Assembly (NCBI GenBank): GCA_016234205.1
Contig: JACRGN010000234.1
Span: 1-38,698 of the forward strand
Reading direction: 5' to 3'
DNA from: Nitrospinota bacterium
Lineage (GTDB): Bacteria; Nitrospinota; Nitrospinia; UBA9942
DNA length: 38,698 bases
A program made the translations under genes and the position numbers. Under the pieces are notes generated by a model, which saw only the letters and a list, made by a program, of their open reading frames with translations, had not been told where the DNA came from and searched no databases. Within the stretch, counting starts at the first letter, position 1; the number at the start of each line of letters is the position of its first letter. This document shows positions 25,498 to 33,601 of this stretch, piece after piece.

Positions 25498-26334
25498 TTG
25501 AACATTAAGAGACTTTTTACCTTTGTTATCATTATTGCAGGAATAGGTCTTATATTATATGGCAGTGATGCCCTCCATATCAGGAACATACATCCAGAAA
25601 TAGATGGAATGATATATATACCTGAGGGTGAATTCACCATGGGGAGCAAGGGAAGGTTGGAGCATGGATATGACGGTGGCGATGGAAGAGTAGGTCTGGA
25701 GGTTGGAGTTGATGAGATCCCCTTACATAGTATTCAGGTAAATGGATTCTATATGGATAAATATGAGGTCACCAATGCCCAGTATAAGAGATTCATAGAT
25801 GCAACAGGACATGAGGCGCCAGTAGATAGTGTGGCATCAGATGCCCCATATAACTGGAGAAATGGTAATTATCCTGAAGGTGAGGATAACAATCCTGTAA
25901 TTAATGTTACATGGTATGATGCAGATGCCTACTGCCGATGGGCAGGAAAAAGGCTTCCTGTAGAGATGGAATGGGAGAAGTCCTGTCGGGGTTCTGATGG
26001 AAGGAGATGGAGTTTTGGAAATAATTTTATCTCTTCATTTGTTAATACCCATGAACTTGATCTTAAATGGTCGCAGGCGGTTGGCTCATTCCCTGAAGAC
26101 CGATCCCCTTACGGTATCTATGACATGTCAGGGAATGTGAGCGAATGGTCAGGCTCATGGTATAACCCCTATCCCGGCTCTTCACTCAAAAGAGATGCCT
26201 TTGGAGAGAAGAACAGAGTAATACGAGGGGGTTCGTGGTTGGCAGATAATCTTACCGCAAGATGTACAAAGAGGAATTTCGCTATACCTGAAAAAAAGCA
26301 CAGGACGATAGGATTCAGATGCGCAAAGGATTAA
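25498..26334 (+). CDS. Membrane-anchored SUMF1/FGE-fold protein 2
   Basis: 278 aa from TTG at 25498. No ATG is available before the conserved domain and no Shine-Dalgarno is visible, so the start is uncertain. N-terminal TM about 5-22, then MIYIPEGEFTMG, GFYMDKYEVTNAQYKRFID, AGKRLPVEMEWEKSCRG, DMSGNVSEWSGSW, VIRGGSWLAD and IGFRCAKD. The first FGE catalytic cysteine position is A and the second is kept as ARC, so the copper site is incomplete. A paralogue of the protein at 24401, separated from it by a repeat-filled gap, and 18 nt before the TPR-SUMF1 lipoprotein. Confidence 0.87.
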   Translation: MNIKRLFTFVIIIAGIGLILYGSDALHIRNIHPEIDGMIYIPEGEFTMGSKGRLEHGYDGGDGRVGLEVGVDEIPLHSIQVNGFYMDKYEVTNAQYKRFIDATGHEAPVDSVASDAPYNWRNGNYPEGEDNNPVINVTWYDADAYCRWAGKRLPVEMEWEKSCRGSDGRRWSFGNNFISSFVNTHELDLKWSQAVGSFPEDRSPYGIYDMSGNVSEWSGSWYNPYPGSSLKRDAFGEKNRVIRGGSWLADNLTARCTKRNFAIPEKKHRTIGFRCAKD

Positions 26335-26352
26335 GATAAAAAATTTTGAATT

Positions 26353-27987
26353 ATGAATTATGAATTAAGGAAATTGGTTTATATTTTATTTTTTGTAATT
26401 CTCCTTATGGGTTGTCAATCTGAAAATAAGACAGTAGAAGGTAATAGGGAGAAAGAACAGGAAAAAGAGATAGAGCGTTTAAAGGGATTGCTCAGGAATG
26501 ACCCCACAAGGTGGGAGGATCGCCATAAATTGGGTATCGAATATATGACCGCGGGAAAAAATGAAGAGGCAGTTCAAGAATTTTTAGGAGTGATGTCCAT
26601 AAAGCCTGATAATATTGATAATCTACAATCTCTGGGCATGGTATATTATAAAATGGGGAAAAAGCATATGGCACACTTTTACTGGCGCACTGCCCTTGAG
26701 ATAGAGCCGGAAAACAAATTTATATGGGACCTGATAAGAAAGATTGTAAAGGAAAAGGGTGTGGGGGATGACTCCATGGATATAGAAAAATGGGCACAAC
26801 ATTACAAAAATGCTCAGAAGTTATATAAAGAAAGGGATTATGAAAAAGCAGCTTCAGAGTTTGAGCTTGCGGCAAAATCTAATCCATCCGATTCCAGAAC
26901 CTATTTTTCCATAGGTGCAGCATATAAGGCAATGGATAAGATAGATGAGGCAATATCAGCATGGCAGAATGCACTTAAGTTTAAACCGGATGACCTCATG
27001 ATTATGAAATTAATATCACTCGCAAAGGAGAAGAAGGAGAGAGATACTGCAATGGTTAAAGCACAGGAGGCAGTAAAAAAAGATTCCAAGGATTGGAAGG
27101 CACATTCCCGTCTTGCCTCTTTGTATCTGCATGATAAACATGGGAGATTTATAGACGAGGCAGAGGCAGAATATAAAGAGACGGTTCGTCTCAATCCACA
27201 GGATCCAGGTGCGTATAAACAGCTCGCAGAGATAAATTTTTACAAAGGACGTTATGGAGAGGGTATCGGGTATCTTGAGAGGGCATCAAAATATTTATCA
27301 AAGGACGATGTAATACGCAAAAGGATTAAAGACATGAAACTATACCAGAAGCTCTATCAAAAAGGACAGGAGACGTGGAATAAGGGGGGGATTGAAAAAT
27401 ATGATGAAATGGTCTTTGTGCCTGATAGGTTCTTTATAGATAAATACGAGGTAACTAACGTTCAGTATAAGAGATTTCTTGATAAAAACCCTAACCTTAC
27501 TCTGCCGCCCCATTGGAAGAAAGGGGTATATGAGGAGAGGAAGGATAACTATCCAGTCGTAAATGTCGATTGGTATATGGCAGCTCTTTATTGTAAATCT
27601 ATGGATAAACGGCTTCCGACCGAAGAGGAATGGGAGAAGGGAGCCCGTGGGGATAAGGGATTTGATTACCCATGGGGAAATATATTCAGGAATGAAATTG
27701 TAAACAGTGAGGAGGCAGGTTTTGGGAGATTGACCCCGGTTGGTAGTTTTGAAGATGGTAAAAGCCCTTACGGAATTTATGATATGGCTGGGAATGTAAA
27801 GGAGTGGACAGATAGTGAATATAAAGATGGAAATAAGCAATCCCCATTCCACGGAGAGGGGTATAAAATAATACGGGGTGGATCTTTCAAGTCAGGAATG
27901 GAAGAAGTTAAAGCAACAAAGAGGGGATATGCCCCCCCTGTATATACAGACATTGATGTTGGTTTCAGATGTGTAAAGATAAAATAA
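26353..27987 (+). CDS. Lipoprotein with TPR repeats and C-terminal SUMF1/FGE-fold domain
   Basis: 544 aa. The lipobox is LLMGC (Cys about residue 21), so it is probably an outer- or inner-membrane lipoprotein. Several TPR units (about 45-340), such as HKLGIEYMTAGKNEEAVQEF, TYFSIGAAYKAMDKIDEAIS and QLAEINFYKGRYGEGIGYL, provide protein-binding surfaces. The C-terminal domain (about 350-544) has FFIDKYEVTNVQYKRFL, RLPTEEEWEKGARG, DMAGNVKEWTDS, IIRGGSFKSG and VGFRCVK. Both catalytic cysteine positions of FGE are replaced. Likely an assembly scaffold in the envelope. SUMF1-fold lipoproteins such as GldK serve in type IX secretion, which makes a secretion role plausible but unproven. Confidence 0.88.
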   Translation: MNYELRKLVYILFFVILLMGCQSENKTVEGNREKEQEKEIERLKGLLRNDPTRWEDRHKLGIEYMTAGKNEEAVQEFLGVMSIKPDNIDNLQSLGMVYYKMGKKHMAHFYWRTALEIEPENKFIWDLIRKIVKEKGVGDDSMDIEKWAQHYKNAQKLYKERDYEKAASEFELAAKSNPSDSRTYFSIGAAYKAMDKIDEAISAWQNALKFKPDDLMIMKLISLAKEKKERDTAMVKAQEAVKKDSKDWKAHSRLASLYLHDKHGRFIDEAEAEYKETVRLNPQDPGAYKQLAEINFYKGRYGEGIGYLERASKYLSKDDVIRKRIKDMKLYQKLYQKGQETWNKGGIEKYDEMVFVPDRFFIDKYEVTNVQYKRFLDKNPNLTLPPHWKKGVYEERKDNYPVVNVDWYMAALYCKSMDKRLPTEEEWEKGARGDKGFDYPWGNIFRNEIVNSEEAGFGRLTPVGSFEDGKSPYGIYDMAGNVKEWTDSEYKDGNKQSPFHGEGYKIIRGGSFKSGMEEVKATKRGYAPPVYTDIDVGFRCVKIK

Positions 27988-27993
27988 TAAAGA

Positions 27994-28062
27994 AGTGTCA
28001 GTGAATAGTGTCAGTGTCAGTAAAAAAATCATTGCACTGACACTAACACTCACACTGACACT
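27994..28062. repeat. GTGTCA-type inverted tandem repeat
   Basis: GTGTCAGTG units face CACTGACACTAACACTCAC units in the gap between the TPR-SUMF1 gene and the small rhodanese gene. A strong AAGGAGGT ribosome site follows the hairpin. Confidence 0.8.
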
Positions 28063-28089
28063 GTGGTTTAAGAAAGGAGGTATTCTTAA

Positions 28090-28572
28090 ATGAAGGCAAT
28101 AATATTTTTAATCTCATTCATATCTCTCCTCGGGATTAAGAATGGAGAACTTGCTGCGGCAGGGGGGGAGGTTAAATGTGAAGAGATAGCTCAAAATAAA
28201 CTCCTTCAAATGATGGAGAAAGAAAAGGGGAAAGTCGTTATTGTCGATTATAGAACACCTGAGGATTATTATAATAAAGGGCATATCTCTGATGCCATCC
28301 TCTTTTCACCAAAGGATAAGGATTTCTTACAGCAGAGGCTGGATTACCTTGCGCTGCAATGGAAAAGAAATAGTAAGGCCGCTGTTATCGTGGATAATGA
28401 CGGGAGAGAGGCTAACATCTTTTGCAGGAATATGAAGATGTCAATGAAGTATGAACATATATATAGCCTTAAAGATGGTATGAAGCTCTGGACATTGCCG
28501 CTTGAAAAAGGGAAAATGCCAGTCCCTGGAACAAAAGAAAAAACTAAAGAGAAAGGAGGAAAAGGAAAATAA
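28090..28572 (+). CDS. Exported single rhodanese-like protein lacking catalytic cysteine
   Basis: 160 aa. RBS AAGGAGGT. Signal peptide about 1-23 (IIFLISFISLLGIKNGELAAA). The rhodanese fold shows VVIVDYRTPEDYYNKGHISDA and a C-terminal SLKDGMKLWTLPL. The active-site loop reads VIVDNDGREA with Asp where the persulfide-forming Cys should be. A Lys/Gly-rich tail ends the protein. Third cysteine-less rhodanese domain in the cluster. It lies 6 nt before the SNase-like gene. Probably structural. Confidence 0.85.
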   Translation: MKAIIFLISFISLLGIKNGELAAAGGEVKCEEIAQNKLLQMMEKEKGKVVIVDYRTPEDYYNKGHISDAILFSPKDKDFLQQRLDYLALQWKRNSKAAVIVDNDGREANIFCRNMKMSMKYEHIYSLKDGMKLWTLPLEKGKMPVPGTKEKTKEKGGKGK

Positions 28573-28578
28573 ATAATT

Positions 28579-29067
28579 ATGAAAACAAAGTGGGTTTATA
28601 TTTTACTGTCTATTATCCTCCTTTCAGTTTTAGCTCTACCCCTCCTAACCTCCTCTTACAGAGTGGAGGTATCAGCAGGGGAAGATGTTCCCAAGAACCC
28701 TGACTATGTCTTTGCAGTCTGTCAGGATGTAGCGGATGGGAATACCATAGAAGTTGATATCCTCGGCATGAAGAGAAAACTCAGATTAATTGGTGTAGAT
28801 GTTGGCAGAAAGGGGTTCTTTGAGGGGATAAAAAAAATGTTTGGCATGGGGGCTGCGTCATACTTAGAAAAAACCGTAAAAGGGAAGAAGCTCTACCTTG
28901 AATTTGAAGATAACTGGGCTGATCCATCGGGTATTTTACGCGGCTATGTGCATCTTAAAGAAGGTGATACTTTTATAAATCTTGAGATGATAAAGCTGGG
29001 ATATGCATCAGTTGATAGGAAGAGTAACTATAAATATAAAAAGGAATTTGAGAAGGTAGGGAGATGA
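28579..29067 (+). CDS. Exported SNase-like (thermonuclease-fold) protein, probably inactive
   Basis: 162 aa. Signal anchor about 5-25 (WVYILLSIILLSVLALPLLT). SNase/OB-fold motifs: VADGNTIEV where staphylococcal nuclease has VIDGDTV, KLRLIGVDVGR where it has FRLLLVDTPE, and ILRGYVH where it has YGRGLAY. The two arginines are kept, but the calcium ligand Asp is Asn and the general-base Glu is Arg, so nuclease activity is unlikely. It overlaps the WD40 gene by 4 nt (ATGA), so the two are translated together. Confidence 0.8.
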   Translation: MKTKWVYILLSIILLSVLALPLLTSSYRVEVSAGEDVPKNPDYVFAVCQDVADGNTIEVDILGMKRKLRLIGVDVGRKGFFEGIKKMFGMGAASYLEKTVKGKKLYLEFEDNWADPSGILRGYVHLKEGDTFINLEMIKLGYASVDRKSNYKYKKEFEKVGR

Positions 29068-31268
29068 GGTTTCTTGCTTCTTGCTTCTTGCTTCTTGTCT
29101 CAGGTACCTGTGCCGCTGAATCCTTCTCTGAGCCGATTATACAGGATGGGCATAAAAAGGTTATTCGTTCCTTATCCTTTTCCCCTGATGGTAATATTAT
29201 TGCCTCCGGAGGGCTTGATAGAACTATTAAATTATGGGATGCCCATGACGTGTCCCTTTTAAAGACCTTTTCTGGTCATACGGGTTCTGTTAATTCAATT
29301 GCCATCTCCCCGGATGGCAGATTACTTGCGTCATGTAGCGATGATAGCACCATAAGGCTCTGGGACATTAAGAAGAGAAGCAGTGTCGCTTCACTATCGG
29401 GTCACAAAGGATCTGTCTTTTCTGTTGCCTTTTCTCCTGACGGCAGATTGCTTGCTTCAGGGGGTGATGATAAAACTGTAAGGCTCTGGGACATTGAGAA
29501 GAGAAGTAGTGTCGCTGCACTATCGGGTCACAATGGATCCGTCTTTTCTGTTGCCTTCTCGCCGGGAGGGGATATTCTTATCTCTGCAAGTGGCGACGCT
29601 ACTATCGGGATATGGGATGTTCACCCCGTTAGAAGTCTGCATGCAAAGGATAGCGAAATAACCATACAGTTAAATGACTCTGATAATGGGACTTCTAACG
29701 AGGTGAAAAAGAGAACCCCACAATTTCTTACAGGGCACAGTGGTGCAGTCCATACGGTTACATTTTCTCCAGATGGAAGACTCCTTGCATCAGGAGGTGA
29801 TGACGAAACCATAAAATTATGGGACATTAAGAATATGAAAATAGTTGAAACCCTCTTTGAGCATCATGAGAGCGGCTTTCACCCCATCTATAACCTCCGA
29901 TTTTCATCGGATGGTGAGATTCTGGCAACGGCTGGTGCCTATCCCAATGTCCATTTATGGGACATAAAGAAAAAGATGGTCATAAAGATGCTTTACGATA
30001 ATTCCCACGCAGTTTATTCTGTGGACTTTTCGCCAAAAGAGAGGATTGCGGTCTCGGGGGGATGGGATACAACTATCAAGCTCTGGGATATCACCACAGG
30101 AACAAAGACTCATACTTTTGAAAACCGCATCAGACAGCTATATCTGCAATCTTTTACCAGGGATGGAAGAGTATTGACTATCGGGAGTTGGGATAAGGCA
30201 ATTAAAATCTGGGATGTTTCAAGAAGCCAGAAGCCAGAAGCCAGAAGCCAGAAAATAGAAAATAGTTTATTACAAAATTTCTTTGAAAAACAGGATGGGC
30301 TTATTGAATCTGTAGCACTATCTGAGGATAACCGGATGCTCGCAGCGGGATACAGGGATAACACAGTAAAGATATGGGATTTTGAAAACTTGTCCCTGCA
30401 AGGTTTAAGCAGGGAGAGAACCCCTCTTGCAGTCTTTAAGGGGCATGAGAATTGGCCTATATGTATAGAGTTTTCACCAGGAGGAAGTGTAGTGGCATCG
30501 GGTGGGCTGGATAGGACAGTGAGGCTCTGGGATATTCGCCAGAAAGCCCCTATTGCAACCCTTAGAGGGCATAATGAGCCGATTAAGTCACTTAACTTTT
30601 CTCTTGACGGGAACATTCTTATCTCAACAGGATGGGGTGGAGAAATGCTCGCATGGGATATAAATCTGCAATCCCCTGTTGATACTTTTAAAGGGTATAA
30701 TGGCATGACACATCTCGCCAGATTTTCCCCTGATGGTAATCATGTGGCAATCGTAACAAAGGAGAATACGGTTTTACTTCTCAGTATAGATGGAAAATCA
30801 ATAATCCCCCTCACCCCCCCTTTAGAAAAGGGGGGTATGGGGGGATTTTCAAGCGGAAAGGCGACTATAAATACTATTGCCTTCTCTCCTGACGGGCATC
30901 TCCTTGCTATCGGCGATGGAGCAAATATGGTGAGTCTATGGAGGTTTTCAGCATTCCGCCTTGAGCTTTCAGCTTCATTTGAAGGGCATACTGATTCTGT
31001 TTATGAGGTAGCCTTTTCTACCGATGGAAAGAGGTTGGTATCAGGCAGTGAAGACCATAGTATAAAGGTGTGGGATATAGAAAAGGGAATACCACTCATG
31101 ACCCTTCTGGCTATAGAGAGGGATGATTTTTTAGTCTGTCAGCAGGATAATAATTATATAGCATCTGAAGGCGCAAAAAAGTATGTAAAAAACAGTGAAA
31201 GTGTAAGTGACAGTGTCAGTAAAAACAAAAATGCTTATACTTACACTGACACTGACACTAATCACTGA
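29064..31268 (+). CDS. Exported 14-repeat WD40 double propeller
   Basis: 734 aa. A short signal peptide (MRFLASCFLLLVSGTCAAES) is encoded by CTTCTTG heptamers directly after the start. I count 14 WD40 repeats (for example GHTGSVNSIAISPDGRLLAS and DDSTIRLWDIKK); repeat 12 is degenerate. This suggests two seven-bladed propellers. Inserts from repeats occur between repeats 8 and 9 (RSQKPEARSQK) and within or near repeat 12-13 (PLTPPLEKGGMGG). The C-terminal tail (SESVSDSVSK...TYTDTDTNH) is read from a GTGTCA inverted repeat. Exported WD40 propellers usually serve as protein platforms. The stop is 8 nt before gspF. Confidence 0.88.
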   Translation: MRFLASCFLLLVSGTCAAESFSEPIIQDGHKKVIRSLSFSPDGNIIASGGLDRTIKLWDAHDVSLLKTFSGHTGSVNSIAISPDGRLLASCSDDSTIRLWDIKKRSSVASLSGHKGSVFSVAFSPDGRLLASGGDDKTVRLWDIEKRSSVAALSGHNGSVFSVAFSPGGDILISASGDATIGIWDVHPVRSLHAKDSEITIQLNDSDNGTSNEVKKRTPQFLTGHSGAVHTVTFSPDGRLLASGGDDETIKLWDIKNMKIVETLFEHHESGFHPIYNLRFSSDGEILATAGAYPNVHLWDIKKKMVIKMLYDNSHAVYSVDFSPKERIAVSGGWDTTIKLWDITTGTKTHTFENRIRQLYLQSFTRDGRVLTIGSWDKAIKIWDVSRSQKPEARSQKIENSLLQNFFEKQDGLIESVALSEDNRMLAAGYRDNTVKIWDFENLSLQGLSRERTPLAVFKGHENWPICIEFSPGGSVVASGGLDRTVRLWDIRQKAPIATLRGHNEPIKSLNFSLDGNILISTGWGGEMLAWDINLQSPVDTFKGYNGMTHLARFSPDGNHVAIVTKENTVLLLSIDGKSIIPLTPPLEKGGMGGFSSGKATINTIAFSPDGHLLAIGDGANMVSLWRFSAFRLELSASFEGHTDSVYEVAFSTDGKRLVSGSEDHSIKVWDIEKGIPLMTLLAIERDDFLVCQQDNNYIASEGAKKYVKNSESVSDSVSKNKNAYTYTDTDTNH
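29071..29098. repeat. TTCTTGC heptamer array in WD40 signal peptide
   Basis: Three TTCTTGC copies and a TTCTTGT copy follow the second codon and encode most of the hydrophobic core. There is no matched purine arm within the gene. Confidence 0.8.
30222..30253. repeat. GAAGCCA heptamer array inside WD40 gene
   Basis: Four tandem GAAGCCA units encode SQKPEARSQK between WD40 repeats 8 and 9. Confidence 0.8.
30814..30835. repeat. C-run/G-run hairpin inside WD40 gene
   Basis: CCCCCCCTTTAGAAAAGGGG-type hairpin encodes PPLEKGG in a propeller loop. Same family as 3130, 23993 and 37516. Confidence 0.75.
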
Positions 31269-31272
31269 CACT
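31193..31272. repeat. GTGTCA-type inverted repeat forming C-terminus of WD40 protein
   Basis: AGTGTAAGTGACAGTGTCAGT, a loop with AAAAACAAAAA, then TTACACTGACACTGACAC and ATCACTGACACT. It spans the stop at 31266-31268. Its core matches the repeat at 32493-32562. Confidence 0.85.
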
Positions 31273-31276
31273 AATT

Positions 31277-32494
31277 ATGCCATCTTTTAAATATAAGGCT
31301 ACAGATATTACTGGAATGGTTATTGAAGGGGTTATGGAAGCAAAGGAGGAAAGGTCTGTCATAACCATACTTCAAAATCGCGGGTATATCCCTATAAATG
31401 TTGCCCCCCCCGATGTTAAAAAAAAGGGTAGAGAAAACCCCTGGCGGCTTCTCTTACAACGTGTTCCACAGCAACAGGTCATAAATTTTACCAGGGAGCT
31501 GGCAGGTTTGTTAAAGGCAGGTATTCCTATTGATAGAAGTATTAAGACGCTTATTGGTATTGTAGAAAAGAAGAGATTTAAAAAGGTGCTTGAAAATATC
31601 TTAAGTTCCATTGAGAAGGGGAGTTCTGTTGCCGAGGCACTGGAAGATTTTCCAACAGTGTTTCCACCCTTTTATGTCAACTTAGTACGGGCTGGAGAGG
31701 CAAGCGCTACCCTTGATGCGACCCTCAGGAGGTTAAGTGATTTTCTTTCAAGGTCTAAGGAGCTCAGAAACTATATCATATCTGCTATGATATATCCTGC
31801 TATTCTTACAATCTTCAGTGGATTCTCTATAATCATCCTGTTAACCTTCGTTATACCAAAATTTGCGGAGACATTCTCAGAGATAGGACAGGCAATCCCC
31901 CTATCAACAACAATTCTAATGAGGGTAAGCGGGACTGTTAGAAATTACTGGTGGGTATTTATCCTCTCCCTGCTTGGTCCCTACCTGCTCTTTTACAGTT
32001 ATAAGAGAACAGATGACGGAAGGCTTGTCTGGGATCAACTCAAGCTTAAGATGCCTGTTGTTGGGACAATTATCAGAAATACAGAGGTTGTAAGATTCTC
32101 CAGGGCAATGGGGACCCTTCTTAAAGGCGGGGTTCCAGTTTTAAAATGTATTGATATTGTCAGTAATACCATTACCAACCGTTCTATTGCAAAGGCTATC
32201 ACGAGACTCTATGAGAGTGTGAGACATGGTGAGGGGCTTGGGCTGCCATTAAAGAAGGAGGCAATATTTCCACTTATGGCAGTTGAGATGATTATCGTGG
32301 GTGAAGAGACAGGGCGATTGGATGAGATGCTTCTTGAGGTGGCAGATACATTTGAAAGCCATCTGAGGGAAAATGCAAAGAGATTTCTATCTATCATGGA
32401 GCCGGCATTAATAATCTTCATGGGGGTGGTTGTAGGTTTTATCGTTGTATCCATGCTGCTTGCTATCTTCAGTATAAACGAGATACCATTTTAA
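31277..32494 (+). CDS. gspF: Type II secretion inner-membrane platform protein GspF
   Basis: 405 aa, the normal GspF length. An N-terminal FKYKATDITGMVIEGVMEA motif is followed by two T2SSF domains. The first has FTRELAGLLKAGIPIDRSIK and the second FSRAMGTLLKGGVPVLKCID; each precedes TM segments (about 170-195, 215-240 and 372-398). GspF anchors the secretion ATPase and pseudopilus assembly. It begins 8 nt after the WD40 stop, linking secretion to the upstream cluster. The ATPase GspE, often next to gspF, is not in the window. Confidence 0.95.
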   Translation: MPSFKYKATDITGMVIEGVMEAKEERSVITILQNRGYIPINVAPPDVKKKGRENPWRLLLQRVPQQQVINFTRELAGLLKAGIPIDRSIKTLIGIVEKKRFKKVLENILSSIEKGSSVAEALEDFPTVFPPFYVNLVRAGEASATLDATLRRLSDFLSRSKELRNYIISAMIYPAILTIFSGFSIIILLTFVIPKFAETFSEIGQAIPLSTTILMRVSGTVRNYWWVFILSLLGPYLLFYSYKRTDDGRLVWDQLKLKMPVVGTIIRNTEVVRFSRAMGTLLKGGVPVLKCIDIVSNTITNRSIAKAITRLYESVRHGEGLGLPLKKEAIFPLMAVEMIIVGEETGRLDEMLLEVADTFESHLRENAKRFLSIMEPALIIFMGVVVGFIVVSMLLAIFSINEIPF

Positions 32495-32562
32495 AAAAGT
32501 GTAAGTGTAAGTGACAGTGTCAGTAAAAACAAAAATACTTACACTTACACTTACACTTTTTT
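32493..32562. repeat. GTGTAA/GTGTCA inverted repeat after gspF
   Basis: AAAAAGTGTAAGTGTAAGTG and its complement TACTTACACTTACACTTTTT, with a T-run, form an almost perfect hairpin. It could act as a terminator or RNA stabiliser inside the operon. Confidence 0.85.
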
Positions 32563-32574
32563 GGGGAGATGTTT

Positions 32575-33021
32575 ATGAAATGGGGGCTTTTTAAAATCAA
32601 AAATAATGAGAGGGGTTTTACCCTTATAGAGCTGTTGATAGTGCTTATAATCCTTGGACTACTCGCTGCACTGGTCGCGCCGAGGTTCTTTGGTCATGTG
32701 GGGAGATCTAAGCTTAAGGCGGCAAAGATGCAGATAGAACTCTTTGGCACCGCTCTGGATGCGATGCGTCTGGATATAGGACGATACCCTACAACCGATG
32801 AGGGTCTGGCATTGACACGGTCAAGTCCGGGGTCTGTGGAGGGGTGGAGGGGTCCATATATACCCAAGAATATACCACTTGACCCATGGAGAAGACCCTA
32901 TGTATATCTCTCTCCAGGCGAACATGGAGAATATGAAATTATATCCTATGGTGCTGATGGTGCGGCTGGTGGCACAGGAGAGGATCAAGATATCGTCAAC
33001 TGGAAAGACATTGAGGAGTAG
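32575..33021 (+). CDS. gspG: Major pseudopilin GspG
   Basis: 148 aa from the ATG at 32575, which has GGGGAG 6 nt upstream; the ATG at 32569 sits too close to it. Prepilin leader MKWGLFKIKNNERG, then FTLIELLIVLIILGLLAALV with Glu at +5. The C-terminal DPWRRPYVYLSPG and SYGADGAAGGTGEDQDI match the GspG calcium-site region. It forms the pseudopilus body after GspO cleavage and assembly on GspF. Confidence 0.96.
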   Translation: MKWGLFKIKNNERGFTLIELLIVLIILGLLAALVAPRFFGHVGRSKLKAAKMQIELFGTALDAMRLDIGRYPTTDEGLALTRSSPGSVEGWRGPYIPKNIPLDPWRRPYVYLSPGEHGEYEIISYGADGAAGGTGEDQDIVNWKDIEE

Positions 33022-33544
33022 AAATCTTCAATCTTCAATCTTCAATCTTCAATCTATTGACGGGTTCACTATGGTGGAACTCCTGGTGGTTCTGTTCCTC
33101 ATCGGACTGATGCTTTCTATTGCTGTTCCCTCCTTTATACATACCGTAGAAACTCTTAAATTCAAGGCAACTGCCCGTAAGATAGTCTCAACACTTAGAT
33201 ATGCCAGAAATACCGCAGTATTTAAGCAGATGTCCCAGGCTGTTGGTTTTGATATAGATAATAATCTCTACTACCTGGAGGGGCATGGGATTGAGGGGGA
33301 TGAAGACCCTCTCTCAAGGAGTATAAAAACCTTTACGCTCCCTTCAGATGTCTCTATTAAGTCTCTGGAGATGGTTAAAGAGAGGATTGAATCAGGAAAA
33401 GGTAATATCCTGTTTTATCCTGACGGGAGTTCCAGCAGCGGCACAATCATAGTGAGAAATAAGAGGACAGATGAGGGATTCAGAATTGAGGTAGATATTT
33501 TTACCGGTCTCACACAGGTAACATTTTATAGTTTCAGTGAATAG
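33011..33544 (+). CDS. gspH: Minor pseudopilin GspH
   Basis: 177 aa from TTG at 33011, chosen because it gives a short basic leader (LRSRN...SIDG) before FTMVELLVVLFLIGLMLSI, with GGAAAG upstream. The start overlaps the gspG end by 11 nt. A longer reading from 32879 runs inside gspG and is unlikely. The leader between RSRN and SIDG is encoded by AATCTTC heptamers. Cleavage falls after the Gly and Glu is at +5. The body has a GspH-like pattern (ATARKIVSTLRYARNTAVFK, ILFYPDGSSSSGTI). Confidence 0.88.
   Translation: MRSRNLQSSIFNLQSIDGFTMVELLVVLFLIGLMLSIAVPSFIHTVETLKFKATARKIVSTLRYARNTAVFKQMSQAVGFDIDNNLYYLEGHGIEGDEDPLSRSIKTFTLPSDVSIKSLEMVKERIESGKGNILFYPDGSSSSGTIIVRNKRTDEGFRIEVDIFTGLTQVTFYSFSE
33023..33055. 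repeat. AATCTTC heptamer array in gspH leader
   Basis: Four perfect AATCTTC units and a partial fifth lie directly after the gspG stop codon. They encode QSSIFNLQS of the prepilin leader. Confidence 0.9.
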
Positions 33545-33601
33545 TGACAGTGTCAGTAGAGAAAATACTGCCACTGTCACTGTCACTGTCACTGTCACTG
33601 T
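33536..33601. repeat. GTGACAGTGTCAGT / ACTGTC inverted repeat
   Basis: Left arm AGTGACAGTGTCAGTA, right arm five ACTGTC units ending at the gspI start codon. It overlaps the last codons of gspH. Confidence 0.85.

Noticed and set aside
24401..27987. SUMF1 proteins as sulfatase-activating enzymes
   Set aside because: One or both catalytic cysteine positions are replaced in all three, and no sulfatase gene is in the window.
28579..29067. Active secreted nuclease
   Set aside because: Positions equal to staphylococcal nuclease Asp21 and Glu43 are Asn and Arg.
32879..33010. Longer GspH reading from 32879
   Set aside because: It lies wholly inside gspG and lacks any pilin leader; the TTG at 33011 is preferred.
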